A stretch of 64,000 nt of DNA from Oxalobacteraceae bacterium UBA6018 (GTDB lineage Bacteria > Pseudomonadota > Gammaproteobacteria > Burkholderiales > Burkholderiaceae_D). The stretch is taken from contig DIZW01000056.1 of NCBI GenBank assembly GCA_002428015.1, forward strand, positions 1 to 64,000. Direction: 5' to 3'. Position numbers and translations under genes: made by a program. Of this stretch, positions 43,904 to 51,846 are shown piece after piece (the stretch's first letter is position 1; each line of letters starts with the position of its first letter). Under the pieces are notes generated by a model. That model did no database searches, had not been told where the DNA came from, and saw nothing but the letters and a program-made list of their open reading frames with translations.

Positions 43904-44983
43904 TTACGGCAGCGGCAGCAGGATCCTGAAATCCGTCAGGCCGGGCCGGCTTTCGCATTCGATCACGCCAAGGTGCTGTTGCACGAAGGTTTGCGCTAGA
44001 GTCAGCCCGAGCCCGCTTCCGCCTTCCCGTCCCGATACCAGCGGATAGAAAATACGGTCACGGATTTGCGGCGGTATGCCCGGTCCATTGTCGATGATAT
44101 GCAAGTCTAATGCCAGCCCGTACCGTATCTTGGCGAGGGTGACCTGGCGCCCCACCCGGGTCTTGAAAACGATCATGGCGTCGCCCGCCGCGATGCGCTC
44201 GGCCAGGGCCTGGGCGGCGTTGTGGGCGATGTTCAGGACGGTCTGGATCAGCTGTTCCTTGTCGCCGCGGAATTCGGGGATGGAGGCGTCGTAGTCGCGC
44301 TTGATGGTCAGGCCGGACGGGAACTCGGCCAGCATGAGGCTGCGCACGCGCTCGCACACCTCGTGGATGTTGACGTCGCCGACGATGTGCGGACGCCGGT
44401 GCGGGGCCAGCAGGCGGTCGACCAGGGTCTGCAGCCGGTCGGCCTCCTTGATGATGACCTGGGTGTATTCGCGCAGCTGGGACAGCTTGTGGGCGTGCAG
44501 CTCCAGTTCCAGCAGCTGGGCCGCGCCGCGGATGCCGCCCAGCGGATTCTTGATCTCGTGGGCCAGGTTGCGCACCAGCTCCTTGTTGACCTGGCTCTGG
44601 TCGAGGATGCGCTCCTCGCGGTCGAGCTTGAGCTGCTGGACGTTCTCGCGCAGCTCGACCACCACGCCGCCCTCGCCGGCGGCGCTGACGATGCTGTGCA
44701 CGTGCAGCGGCTCGCGTCCGCTGCGCTCGAGCATCAGTTCCTGGCGCAGGTCGGCGTACTTGTGGGCCAGCGCCTGCTCGCACAGATTGATCAGTTCGTC
44801 GGCGTTGGCGAACAGCGCGTCCAGGCGCTGCCCGGACATGCTCTTGAGGGAATTTTCAAGCAGGTTCTCGGCGGCCGCGTTGGCGTAGGCGATCAGGCCG
44901 TCGGCGTCGACCAGCAGCACGGCCGACGCCAGCATGTCGAGACCGGCCAGCGCCGTCTCGGAAGGGGGAAAGCTAGTGCTCAT
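43904..44983 (-). CDS. ntrB: Nitrogen regulation sensor kinase NtrB (359 aa)
   Basis: NtrB phosphorylates NtrC at low nitrogen and, with PII, dephosphorylates it at high nitrogen. An N-terminal PAS domain (about residues 12-120) precedes the H-box NLAHEIKNPLGG with H142 and the ATP-binding N, G1 and G2 boxes (NIAHNAAQAL, IIDNGPGIPP, GGSGLGL). There is no membrane segment, so it is cytoplasmic, as expected. Its ATG overlaps the stop of the DUF4124 gene by ATGA (44983-44980), showing translational coupling. ntrC follows. Confidence 0.96.
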   Translation of the reverse strand: MSTSFPPSETALAGLDMLASAVLLVDADGLIAYANAAAENLLENSLKSMSGQRLDALFANADELINLCEQALAHKYADLRQELMLERSGREPLHVHSIVSAAGEGGVVVELRENVQQLKLDREERILDQSQVNKELVRNLAHEIKNPLGGIRGAAQLLELELHAHKLSQLREYTQVIIKEADRLQTLVDRLLAPHRRPHIVGDVNIHEVCERVRSLMLAEFPSGLTIKRDYDASIPEFRGDKEQLIQTVLNIAHNAAQALAERIAAGDAMIVFKTRVGRQVTLAKIRYGLALDLHIIDNGPGIPPQIRDRIFYPLVSGREGGSGLGLTLAQTFVQQHLGVIECESRPGLTDFRILLPLP

Positions 44984-45507
44984 TTGATGGAGGCGATTTC
45001 GCGCCGCAGCGCTTCGATGTTCTTCTCGGTGCGGCTGATGTTGTCGCGCATCTGCGCCACCCGTTCCTGGTATTTCGCGTAGTTGCGCTCGTTGCCCTGG
45101 CGCTCCGGTTCACCGTTGTTGAACTCGTGGCGCAGATCGCCGAGGCGGCGCTGCTCGCGCTGCAATTCGTCGTTGAGGATGTCGCGGCGATCATTGTCGC
45201 GCGCCTTCTGCTGGGCCGAGTCGACCTTGGGGAAGTCGGCCGGGGTAACCGAGGCCTGGGGCGCGCTGGCCGCGTGCGCCGGGATGCCGCCATGGTGGGC
45301 CGGCGGCGCAGCGATCGCGCCCGGGACATTGATTTCCTTGCAGCCGCGACGGTTGGTGTCGGTCAGTTCGCGCCGTCCGTTGGCGTCCACGCACAGGTAG
45401 ATGCCGTCGGCCCGCGCCTGCGGCAGCGCGGCCGCGCCCATGCAGAACGCCAGCGCCAGCGCAGCGCCGCGTACACGGAAGTCGGATTGCCTCGTTGTCA
45501 TTGCCAT
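44980..45507 (-). CDS. DUF4124-domain exported protein coupled to ntrB (about 175 aa)
   Basis: After a signal peptide ending QARA, the DUF4124 pattern appears: GIYLCVDANGRRELTDTNRRGCKEI, with a cysteine pair, a small beta-rich domain of unknown function seen in proteobacterial envelope proteins. The C-terminal half (from about residue 105) is a charged coiled coil rich in Arg, Glu and Gln. The start is uncertain: ATG 45507, ATG 45501 or GTG 45522 all give a usable signal peptide, and none has a strong ribosome-binding site. It sits between glnA and ntrB and overlaps ntrB by four bases, so it is expressed with the nitrogen regulators, but no nitrogen role is evident. Confidence 0.8.
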   Translation of the reverse strand: MAMTTRQSDFRVRGAALALAFCMGAAALPQARADGIYLCVDANGRRELTDTNRRGCKEINVPGAIAAPPAHHGGIPAHAASAPQASVTPADFPKVDSAQQKARDNDRRDILNDELQREQRRLGDLRHEFNNGEPERQGNERNYAKYQERVAQMRDNISRTEKNIEALRREIASIK

Positions 45508-45569
45508 CAGCTTGGAGTTCACGCCCTGAGCGTGCGGTGATTAGGTGCAACCCGAATATACAACATTCG

Positions 45570-45606
45570 AAAAAAAACGCGAGGAAAGCCTTGGCTTTCC
45601 CCGCGT
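45570..45606 (-). terminator. glnA: Intrinsic terminator of glnA
   Basis: A long imperfect stem (AACGCG...GGAAAGCC paired with GGCTTTCC...CGCGTT) is followed on the minus strand by U8. It lies about 90 bases after the glnA stop, between glnA and the DUF4124-ntrBC genes. Some read-through may feed ntrBC, as in enteric bacteria. Confidence 0.85.
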
Positions 45607-45696
45607 TTTTTACAGTGCATTTACAACTTATTGTGCATTCGATGCCAGCGCGATAATGCTACTGGCAAGGACGACAACAAGCGGTAGTCGCGCCGA

Positions 45697-47112
45697 TTAC
45701 AGCGAGTAGTACATGTCGAATTCAGCTGGGTGCGTGGTCATGCGCATGCGCTGCACGTCCTGCATCTTCAGCTCGATGTAGGCATCGATCATCGAATCGC
45801 TGAACACGCCGCCGCGGGTCAGGAACTCGCGGTCGCTGTTCAATGCGTCCAGTGCCTCTTCCAGCGAAGCGCAGACCGTTGGGATCAGCTTGTCTTCTTC
45901 CGGCGGCAGGTGGTACAGGTCTTTCGATGCTGCCTCGCCTGGATGGATCTTGTTGGCGATACCGTCCAGACCTGCCATCAGCAGCGCGGCGAAGCACAGG
46001 TACACGTTCGCCAGTGGATCCGGGAAGCGGGTTTCGATACGGCGGCCTTTTGGATTGGCCACGTGCGGAATACGGATCGAGGCCGAACGGTTCTTGGCCG
46101 AGTAAGCCAGCTTGACCGGCGCTTCGTAGCCTGGAACCAGACGCTTGTACGAGTTGGTGCCTGGGTTGGTGATCGCGTTCAGTGCCTTGGCGTGCTTGAT
46201 GATGCCGCCGATGTAGAACAGCGCGTCGTCGGACAGGCCGGCATAGCCGTCGCCAGCGAACAGGTTCTTGCCTTCTTTCCAGATCGACTGGTGCACGTGC
46301 ATGCCCGAACCGTTGTCGCCAACAATAGGCTTCGGCATGAAGGTGGCGGTCTTGCCGTAGCTGTGGGCCACGTTCCACACCACATACTTCAGGTTCTGGG
46401 TCCAGTCGGCGCGCTCGACCAGGGTCGAGAACTTGGTGCCGATTTCGTTCTGGCCGGCGCCGGCCACTTCGTGGTGGTGCACTTCGACCGGGATGCCCAG
46501 CGATTCAAGGATCAGGCACATTTCCGAACGCATGTCCTGGAAGCTGTCCACTGGTGGCACTGGGAAGTAGCCGCCCTTGACGGTTGGACGGTGGCCGCTG
46601 TTGCCGCCTTCGATTTCCTTGTCGGTCGCCCACGAGGACTCGTCCGAGTCGATCTTGACGAAGCAGCCGGACATGTCGATCTTCCAGCGCACGCTGTCGA
46701 AGATGAAGAATTCTGGCTCTGGGCCGAAGAAGGCGGTGTCGCCGATGCCGGTCGACTTCAGGTACGCTTCAGCGCGCTTGGCGATCGAACGTGGGTCACG
46801 GTCGTAGCCCTTGCCGTCAGCCGGCTCGATCACGTCGCACTGCATGAACAGCGTGGTCTCTTCCATGAACGGATCGATGTTGGCGGTGTTTGGATCCGGC
46901 ATCAACAGCATGTCCGACGCTTCGATACCTTTCCAGCCGGCGATCGAGGAGCCGTCAAACGCATGGCCAGATTCAAATTTGTCGAGGTCGAAAGCCGACA
47001 CTGGCACGGTGACGTGCTGTTCCTTGCCACGGGTGTCGGCAAAGCGGAAATCAACGAACTTGACTTCGTTGTCTTTGACCATTTGTAAGACTTCTGCGGC
47101 TGTCTTTGCCAT
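45697..47112 (-). CDS. glnA: Glutamine synthetase type I (471 aa)
   Basis: GlnA makes glutamine from glutamate, ammonia and ATP as a dodecamer. Family segments are FDGSSIAGWKG, EPEFFIFD, the HHHEVAGAGQNEIG metal/ATP region, GNGSGMHVHQS-like DNGSGMHVHQS and the NRSASIRIP segment. KDLYHLPPEE near residue 399 contains the tyrosine that GlnE adenylylates, marking the I-beta type. Length is exactly typical. The ATG at 47112 follows AGGAGAATT. Upstream lie a sigma-54 type promoter and three NtrC-type sites, so transcription should rise under nitrogen limitation. The terminator at 45570-45606 separates it from ntrBC. Confidence 0.98.
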   Translation of the reverse strand: MAKTAAEVLQMVKDNEVKFVDFRFADTRGKEQHVTVPVSAFDLDKFESGHAFDGSSIAGWKGIEASDMLLMPDPNTANIDPFMEETTLFMQCDVIEPADGKGYDRDPRSIAKRAEAYLKSTGIGDTAFFGPEPEFFIFDSVRWKIDMSGCFVKIDSDESSWATDKEIEGGNSGHRPTVKGGYFPVPPVDSFQDMRSEMCLILESLGIPVEVHHHEVAGAGQNEIGTKFSTLVERADWTQNLKYVVWNVAHSYGKTATFMPKPIVGDNGSGMHVHQSIWKEGKNLFAGDGYAGLSDDALFYIGGIIKHAKALNAITNPGTNSYKRLVPGYEAPVKLAYSAKNRSASIRIPHVANPKGRRIETRFPDPLANVYLCFAALLMAGLDGIANKIHPGEAASKDLYHLPPEEDKLIPTVCASLEEALDALNSDREFLTRGGVFSDSMIDAYIELKMQDVQRMRMTTHPAEFDMYYSL

Positions 47113-47174
47113 GCGTAATTCTCCTAATGTTGATGGGGGCTTGCCGACCTCGCGACAAAACTCAGGCAGCATGA

Positions 47175-47192
47175 TAGCAGAATCCATGCCAG
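47175..47192 (-). promoter_or_regulatory. glnA: Sigma-54 promoter of glnA
   Basis: Minus strand CTGGCATG-GATT-CTGCT (47192-47176) fits the -24/-12 consensus, with GG and GC ten bases apart. It deviates at one base in each box. Transcription would start near 47165, about 50 bases before the ATG. The NtrC-type sites begin about 107 bases upstream of this element, a normal enhancer distance. Confidence 0.7.
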
Positions 47193-47298
47193 AAAAATGA
47201 TCTTTGGCAAATAGAGAACGCCGCCTGATCGCAGGGGCGTAGGCCACCAAAAGCGCTCAGCGGGCATTTCCAAGGCGAAGTTGAGCTACGTCAATATC

Positions 47299-47313
47299 GC
47301 ACCAGAATGGTGC
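47299..47313. promoter_or_regulatory. NtrC binding site 1 (glnA-proximal)
   Basis: GCACC-AGAAT-GGTGC is a perfect match to the NtrC consensus half-sites GCACC/GGTGC with a five-base spacer. The symmetry extends one base outward on each side and one base inward. Confidence 0.8.
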
Positions 47314-47327
47314 GCATTCCGTGGTGC

Positions 47328-47342
47328 GCACCTTGATGGTGC
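47328..47342. promoter_or_regulatory. NtrC binding site 2
   Basis: GCACC-TTGAT-GGTGC is a second perfect site, 29 bases from the first (start to start). An overlapping palindrome GGTGCGCACC lies at 47323-47332. Confidence 0.78.
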
Positions 47343-47347
47343 ACCGT

Positions 47348-47362
47348 GCACCGAAACGGTGT
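47348..47362. promoter_or_regulatory. NtrC binding site 3
   Basis: GCACC-GAAAC-GGTGT has one mismatch in the second half-site. It lies 20 bases from site 2, about two helical turns, suiting cooperative binding of NtrC dimers. It is 26 bases upstream of the -10 box of the rhodanese gene. Confidence 0.65.
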
Positions 47363-47388
47363 GATTTCCGCCGCCGGCGCGGTGCTCT

Positions 47389-47394
47389 TATAAT
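47389..47394 (+). promoter_or_regulatory. -10 box of the rhodanese gene
   Basis: TATAAT at 47389-47394 lies 30 bases before the rhodanese ATG; the -35 region (about 47365-47370) is weak. Bound NtrC at site 3 would sit directly upstream. Confidence 0.45.
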
Positions 47395-47423
47395 GAACAT
47401 ATACCATTTTTTGGAGGTACAGC

Positions 47424-47882
47424 ATGATCCCGGAAAAAGACATCTTGGCCGAAGCCCAGACCCGCGCCCCAGGCCAGCCCTACGCCGGCGCGGTCACGCC
47501 GGTCGAGGCCTACGCGCTGGTGCTGGCCGATCCCCGGGTCAAGCTCGTGGACGTGCGCACCAATGCCGAGCGCGACTGGGTGGGCCGGGTCGCCATTCCG
47601 CCGGCCCAACACGTGGCGATCGAGTGGAGCGGCTATCCCGGCGGGGTGCCCAACCCCAATTTCGTGCAGCAGCTCCAGGACAGCGCCGGCAAGGACGAGG
47701 TACTGCTGTTCCTGTGCCGCTCCGGGGTGCGCTCGCGCCACGCGGCCAGGGTGGCCACCGAAAACGGCTACCTGAACGCCTACGACATCCTGGAAGGCTT
47801 CGAAGGCGACAAGGACGCCGAAGCCCACCGCAAGAACCTCAACGGCTGGTGCAAGCACGGCCTGCCCTGGGTCGGCGCGTAG
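47424..47882 (+). CDS. Rhodanese-like domain protein (152 aa)
   Basis: A single-domain sulfurtransferase fold. LVDVRTNAERDWVG is the CH2A-type motif. The active-site loop is LFLCRSGVRS with catalytic Cys near residue 98, followed by HAARVA. It likely carries a persulfide sulfur on that cysteine; donor and acceptor are unknown. GGAGG precedes the ATG by 8 bases. No signal peptide, so cytoplasmic. It is divergent from glnA and shares with it the region holding three NtrC sites. Confidence 0.9.
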   Translation: MIPEKDILAEAQTRAPGQPYAGAVTPVEAYALVLADPRVKLVDVRTNAERDWVGRVAIPPAQHVAIEWSGYPGGVPNPNFVQQLQDSAGKDEVLLFLCRSGVRSRHAARVATENGYLNAYDILEGFEGDKDAEAHRKNLNGWCKHGLPWVGA

Positions 47883-47898
47883 GTCGGCCGCCCTGCCG

Positions 47899-49269
47899 TC
47901 AGGCGGCGCCGCCCGCGGCGGGAGGCTCGGCGGCCAGCGCGTTGCGCACCCGCTGGCGCACGAAGTTGATATGGCTGCGCAGCCCGTACAGCGCGTCGGC
48001 GAAGGCCAGCGGGATCGAAATCTGGTTCACCAGCTCCTCCAGCTCGTCCAGGCGCTTTAACAGCTGGGCGCAAATGGCGGCGCGCTGCCCGCCCTGGGCC
48101 GCCTCGAGCTCCTGCTCCACCGTGCGCAGCTGCCCGTACCAGCGATACACGCGCGAGCGGATGCGCCACACGTACAGCGGCGGCACCACCTTGGACAGCG
48201 GCAGCAGCAACGCCGCCAGCGCCACCACGACGACCCACATGCGGTCGAAGAAGTTCGCCAGCCAGAAGTTCATATAGCGCTGCAGCAGCGGCGGGCCGTC
48301 CTTGTAGAACTTGGCCGCCTCACCCGCCACCGGGATCTCGGTGTACTTGGGCGAGGGGAACTGCCCCTGCTGCTGGAACCAGCCGGTGCCGCCGTGGATC
48401 TCGGCGGCGGCCTGCACGAACAGGTCCACCAGCGCCGGGTGCAGGGTGTCGCGCGCCACCAGGGTCGCGGTCGGCGCGACCAGTTGATAGTCCTGGCCCG
48501 GCAGGTCGCGCCCGACGTCGACGATCCCGCGCGGCAGCACCACGTGCGACATGAACGGCAGGCGCCGCGTGTAGGCCTCGGCCTGGGCGAAGTCGAACAG
48601 CTTGATGCCCGGCGTTTGCAGCAGCATCTGCACCAGCAGCGCGTCCGGCCCGGAGCTGAACACCAGCGCGTCGATGCGCCCTTCCAGCAGCTCCACCGTG
48701 GCCGGCGTGTTCTCCAGCGCGCTGATGGTCAGCTCCTTGGGATCGACGCCGTTCAGGTCCAGCATCTGGCGCAGCAGCTTGGGCACGCCGGTGCCTTCCG
48801 GACCCAGGTTCACCTTCAGGCCGCGCAGGCCGGTCAGCTGGGTGACCGCCACCGGCTCGCGCATGAACAGCCACACCGGCTCGGTGAACAGGCTACCCAG
48901 CGACACCAGGTGCTTGCGCTGGGCCTCGCCCTGCTCGGTCGAGCCGCTCTGCACGAACGCGATGTCGACCTTGCCGTCGTTGAGCAGCTGGAGGTTCTCC
49001 TGCGAGCCAAGCGAGCGCCGGATCGTCACCTTGATGCCTTGCTTGGCCAGGCGCGCCGCGTACTTCTTGGCGAATTCGTCGTAGGCGCTGTTCTCCTGGC
49101 CGGCGGCCAGGGTCACGTGATGCGGCGGGGCCGGGTCGACGATCAGGTAGGCCAGCGCGCACAGGACCGCGATCAGCGCGATGGTGGGCCCAGCGGCGGC
49201 GACCAGGTCGCGGAACGAGAACTGGGTGAACTTGCGTATCTTGGACATGGCGCGGTTGAATGGTTTCAT
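47899..49269 (-). CDS. Membrane-anchored TAXI-family substrate-binding protein (456 aa)
   Basis: The protein has an N-terminal transmembrane segment (about residues 21-45). A TAXI-type (TRAP-associated extracytoplasmic) binding domain follows, with VTLAAGQENSAYDEFAKKYA, DIAFVQSGSTEQG, and GLKVNLGPEGTGVPKLLRQML. A second membrane segment lies near residue 340 (MWVVVVALAALLLPL), with a cytoplasmic coiled tail after it. Classical TAXI proteins are free periplasmic receptors for TRAP transporters, so double anchoring suggests a sensor or scaffold role. No TRAP permease is nearby. Start is uncertain (49290, 49269 or 49248). It converges on the rhodanese gene with 16 bases between stops. Confidence 0.82.
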   Translation of the reverse strand: MKPFNRAMSKIRKFTQFSFRDLVAAAGPTIALIAVLCALAYLIVDPAPPHHVTLAAGQENSAYDEFAKKYAARLAKQGIKVTIRRSLGSQENLQLLNDGKVDIAFVQSGSTEQGEAQRKHLVSLGSLFTEPVWLFMREPVAVTQLTGLRGLKVNLGPEGTGVPKLLRQMLDLNGVDPKELTISALENTPATVELLEGRIDALVFSSGPDALLVQMLLQTPGIKLFDFAQAEAYTRRLPFMSHVVLPRGIVDVGRDLPGQDYQLVAPTATLVARDTLHPALVDLFVQAAAEIHGGTGWFQQQGQFPSPKYTEIPVAGEAAKFYKDGPPLLQRYMNFWLANFFDRMWVVVVALAALLLPLSKVVPPLYVWRIRSRVYRWYGQLRTVEQELEAAQGGQRAAICAQLLKRLDELEELVNQISIPLAFADALYGLRSHINFVRQRVRNALAAEPPAAGGAA

Positions 49270-49406
49270 GGCTTGATACGATGCCAACAAACGGCCAAGT
49301 ATGCAAGGGCGGCACTACAATCGATCGGCTGATCATCACGCGCCGCGCATTGACTTGGAGGCGCCAGTGGGCTCAAATGCTCGTTTTCCCCGCTCCCCGC
49401 CCGCCC

Positions 49407-51821
49407 ATGAAACGCTGCCTCGCCCTGTCCGCCCTGTCCGCCGTCGCCACCCTGACGCTCCTCACCGTGGCCCGGCCGGCGTCGGCCCTGGCGCTGTTCG
49501 ACGGCAAACAGGTCGCCACCATCGTCTACCAGGACCAGCCCGCGCTGGCGCTGGCCGCACGCCTGCTGGCGCACGACCTGGAGGCGCGCTCGGGCCTGGC
49601 GCCGCGCCTGTCCACCAGGCTGGAAGACTGCGGGACGGTATGCGTGCTGATCGCACGCCACGATGCGCCGCTGCTGCGCGGCCTGCTGCCGGCGGCGCGT
49701 ACCCGCGCGCTCGACGGCCAGTGGGAACGCTACGCGCGCGCCAGCGTCGCCCGCGGGGCCCGCCGCTACCTGGTCCTGGCCGGCTCCGACACGCGCGGCG
49801 CGGTGTGGGGCGTGATCGACCTGACGCGCGAGCTGGGCGTCTCGGCCTGGGAATGGTGGGCCGACGTGACGCCGCAAAAAGCGGCGCGGCTGGACGTGGC
49901 CGACGGCGCGCGCCTGTCCACCTCGCCGTCGGTGCAGTATCGCGGGGTGTTCCTCAACGACGAGGACTGGGGCCTGCACCCTTGGGCCGCCAAGACCTAC
50001 GACCCGGCCCTGGGCGACATCGGCCCCAAGACCTACGCGCGTGTCTTCGAGCTGCTGTGGCGCTTGAAGGCCAACACCATCTGGCCGGCCATGCACGACG
50101 TGACCCGGCCGTTCTACCAGGTCGCCGGCAACGCGGCCATGGCGCGCGACTACGCGATCGTGGTCGGCACCTCGCACGCGGAGCCGATGATGCGCAATAA
50201 CGTGCGCGAATGGAACAGCGCCGAGCGCGGGCCGTTCAACTTCTTCAGCAACCGCGCCGCCCTGCTCGACTACTGGCGCGAACGGGTCGAAGAGACCCGC
50301 GCCGACGAGACCATCTATTCGGTGGGCCTGCGCGGCATCCACGATTCGGCCATGGAGGGCGCCGCCAACCAGGACATGGCGCGCGCCGGCCTGCGCGACG
50401 CGATCGGCGCCCAGCGCGAGCTGCTGGCGGCGGCGCTGGGCCGCCCCGCCACCAGCATCCCGCAGGCGCTGACCCTGTACAAGGAGGTGCTGGACCTGTA
50501 CCAGGCCGGCCTGGAGGTGCCCGACGACGTCACCCTGGTCTGGCCCGACGATAACTACGGCTACCTGCGCCAGCTGAACGGGCCGCGCGAAAGCCGGCGC
50601 GGCGGCGGGGCCGGCATCTACTACCACCTCGAATACTGGGGCCGTCCGCACGACTACCTGTGGCTGGCCACCACCCACCCGGCCCTGGTGCGCGAGCAGC
50701 TCGAACGGGCCTGGACCAGCGGCGCACGCAAGCTATGGATCTTCAATGTCGGCGACATCAAGCCGGCCGAGTACCTGACCAGCTACGTGATGGACATCGC
50801 CTTCGACCAGCGCCAGGCCAGGCAGGCGCCGCGCAGCCACCTGGAACAGTGGGCGGCGCGCCAGTTCGGCGCCGCGCAGGCGCCGGAGATCGCCGCGCTC
50901 ATGACGGCCTGGTACGACCTGGCGTGGGAGCGCCGGCCCGAATTCATGGGCTTTGGCCAGACCGAGCCGACCACGCCCAACCGTCCCAACGCCTACCTGA
51001 ACACGGGCGGCGAGGAAGCCGAGCGGCGCCTGGCCAGCTACGCGGCCCTGGTCAAGCGCGCCGAGGCGCTGGAGACGGCCATGCCGCCCGAGCGGCGCGA
51101 CGCCTTCTTCGAGCTGGTGCTCTATCCGGTGCGCGCGGCGGCGCTGCTCAACGCGCGCATTCTCGACACCGCGCTGGGGCGCGACGCGCACGCCCCACAA
51201 GCCGCGCTGGTGGCCGACACGGCCCGCTACAACGGCCTGGCCGACGGCAAGTGGCGCTACATGATGGACCTGGCGCCGCGCCGCCTGCCCGTGTTCGATC
51301 CGGCCAATCCGGTGCCGGCGCCCGCGCCGGTGCCCGCCAGCCCGGGCGCCAGCGTGGTGTCGCTAGCCGCCGCCGACGCCGCCCCCAACCGCGACTGGGA
51401 GCTGGTGCCCGGCCTGGGCAGCCGCGGCGCGGCGCTGCGCAGCATGCTCTCGGGTTCCTCCGCGGCGGCACCAGGCGCCGCGCTGACCTACCGCTTCCAG
51501 CTCGCCGCGACGGGCGCGGCGCGCGTCAGGATCGTGGCGCTGCCGGTGCATCCGCTGCACGCGGACCTGGGCCTGAGGATCAAGGTGAGCATCGACGGCG
51601 GCGCGTTCCAGACGCTCGACTTCGCCACCAGGGGGCGCAGCGAGGAATGGAAGATTAACGTGCTGACCAACACGGCGCTGCGCACCCTGGCGCTGGCGGC
51701 GCCGGCCGCCGGCGCCCACACCGTGCAAGTGCTGGCCGTCGATCCCGGCTTTATCCTGGACCGCATCGACGTGCTCGAAGACGGCGCGCCCAACTACTAC
51801 GGCGCGCCGCCGCTGAAATAA
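49407..51821 (+). CDS. GH115-family glycoside hydrolase, probable xylan alpha-glucuronidase (804 aa)
   Basis: GH115 enzymes remove glucuronic or 4-O-methylglucuronic acid side groups from xylan. The sequence has the family's GVFLNDEDWGLHPW, LLWRLKANTIWPAMHD, VVGTSHAEPMMRNN and WIFNVGDIKPAEYL-type segments. An Ala/Pro-rich linker (PVPAPAPVPASPG) precedes a C-terminal beta-sandwich ending in DRIDVLEDGAP. A signal peptide (residues 1-28, ending ASALA) points to export. The ATG at 49407 gives that signal peptide; the longer frame does not. No other xylan genes adjoin it, although three TonB-dependent receptors lie elsewhere in the window. Confidence 0.9.
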   Translation: MKRCLALSALSAVATLTLLTVARPASALALFDGKQVATIVYQDQPALALAARLLAHDLEARSGLAPRLSTRLEDCGTVCVLIARHDAPLLRGLLPAARTRALDGQWERYARASVARGARRYLVLAGSDTRGAVWGVIDLTRELGVSAWEWWADVTPQKAARLDVADGARLSTSPSVQYRGVFLNDEDWGLHPWAAKTYDPALGDIGPKTYARVFELLWRLKANTIWPAMHDVTRPFYQVAGNAAMARDYAIVVGTSHAEPMMRNNVREWNSAERGPFNFFSNRAALLDYWRERVEETRADETIYSVGLRGIHDSAMEGAANQDMARAGLRDAIGAQRELLAAALGRPATSIPQALTLYKEVLDLYQAGLEVPDDVTLVWPDDNYGYLRQLNGPRESRRGGGAGIYYHLEYWGRPHDYLWLATTHPALVREQLERAWTSGARKLWIFNVGDIKPAEYLTSYVMDIAFDQRQARQAPRSHLEQWAARQFGAAQAPEIAALMTAWYDLAWERRPEFMGFGQTEPTTPNRPNAYLNTGGEEAERRLASYAALVKRAEALETAMPPERRDAFFELVLYPVRAAALLNARILDTALGRDAHAPQAALVADTARYNGLADGKWRYMMDLAPRRLPVFDPANPVPAPAPVPASPGASVVSLAAADAAPNRDWELVPGLGSRGAALRSMLSGSSAAAPGAALTYRFQLAATGAARVRIVALPVHPLHADLGLRIKVSIDGGAFQTLDFATRGRSEEWKINVLTNTALRTLALAAPAAGAHTVQVLAVDPGFILDRIDVLEDGAPNYYGAPPLK

Positions 51822-51846
51822 AAAAACCCCGTGGCGCGCGGCGCCG

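Noticed and set aside
50530..50727. Short antisense ORFs inside the GH115 gene.
   Set aside because: Arg/Ala-rich shadows without ribosome-binding sites.
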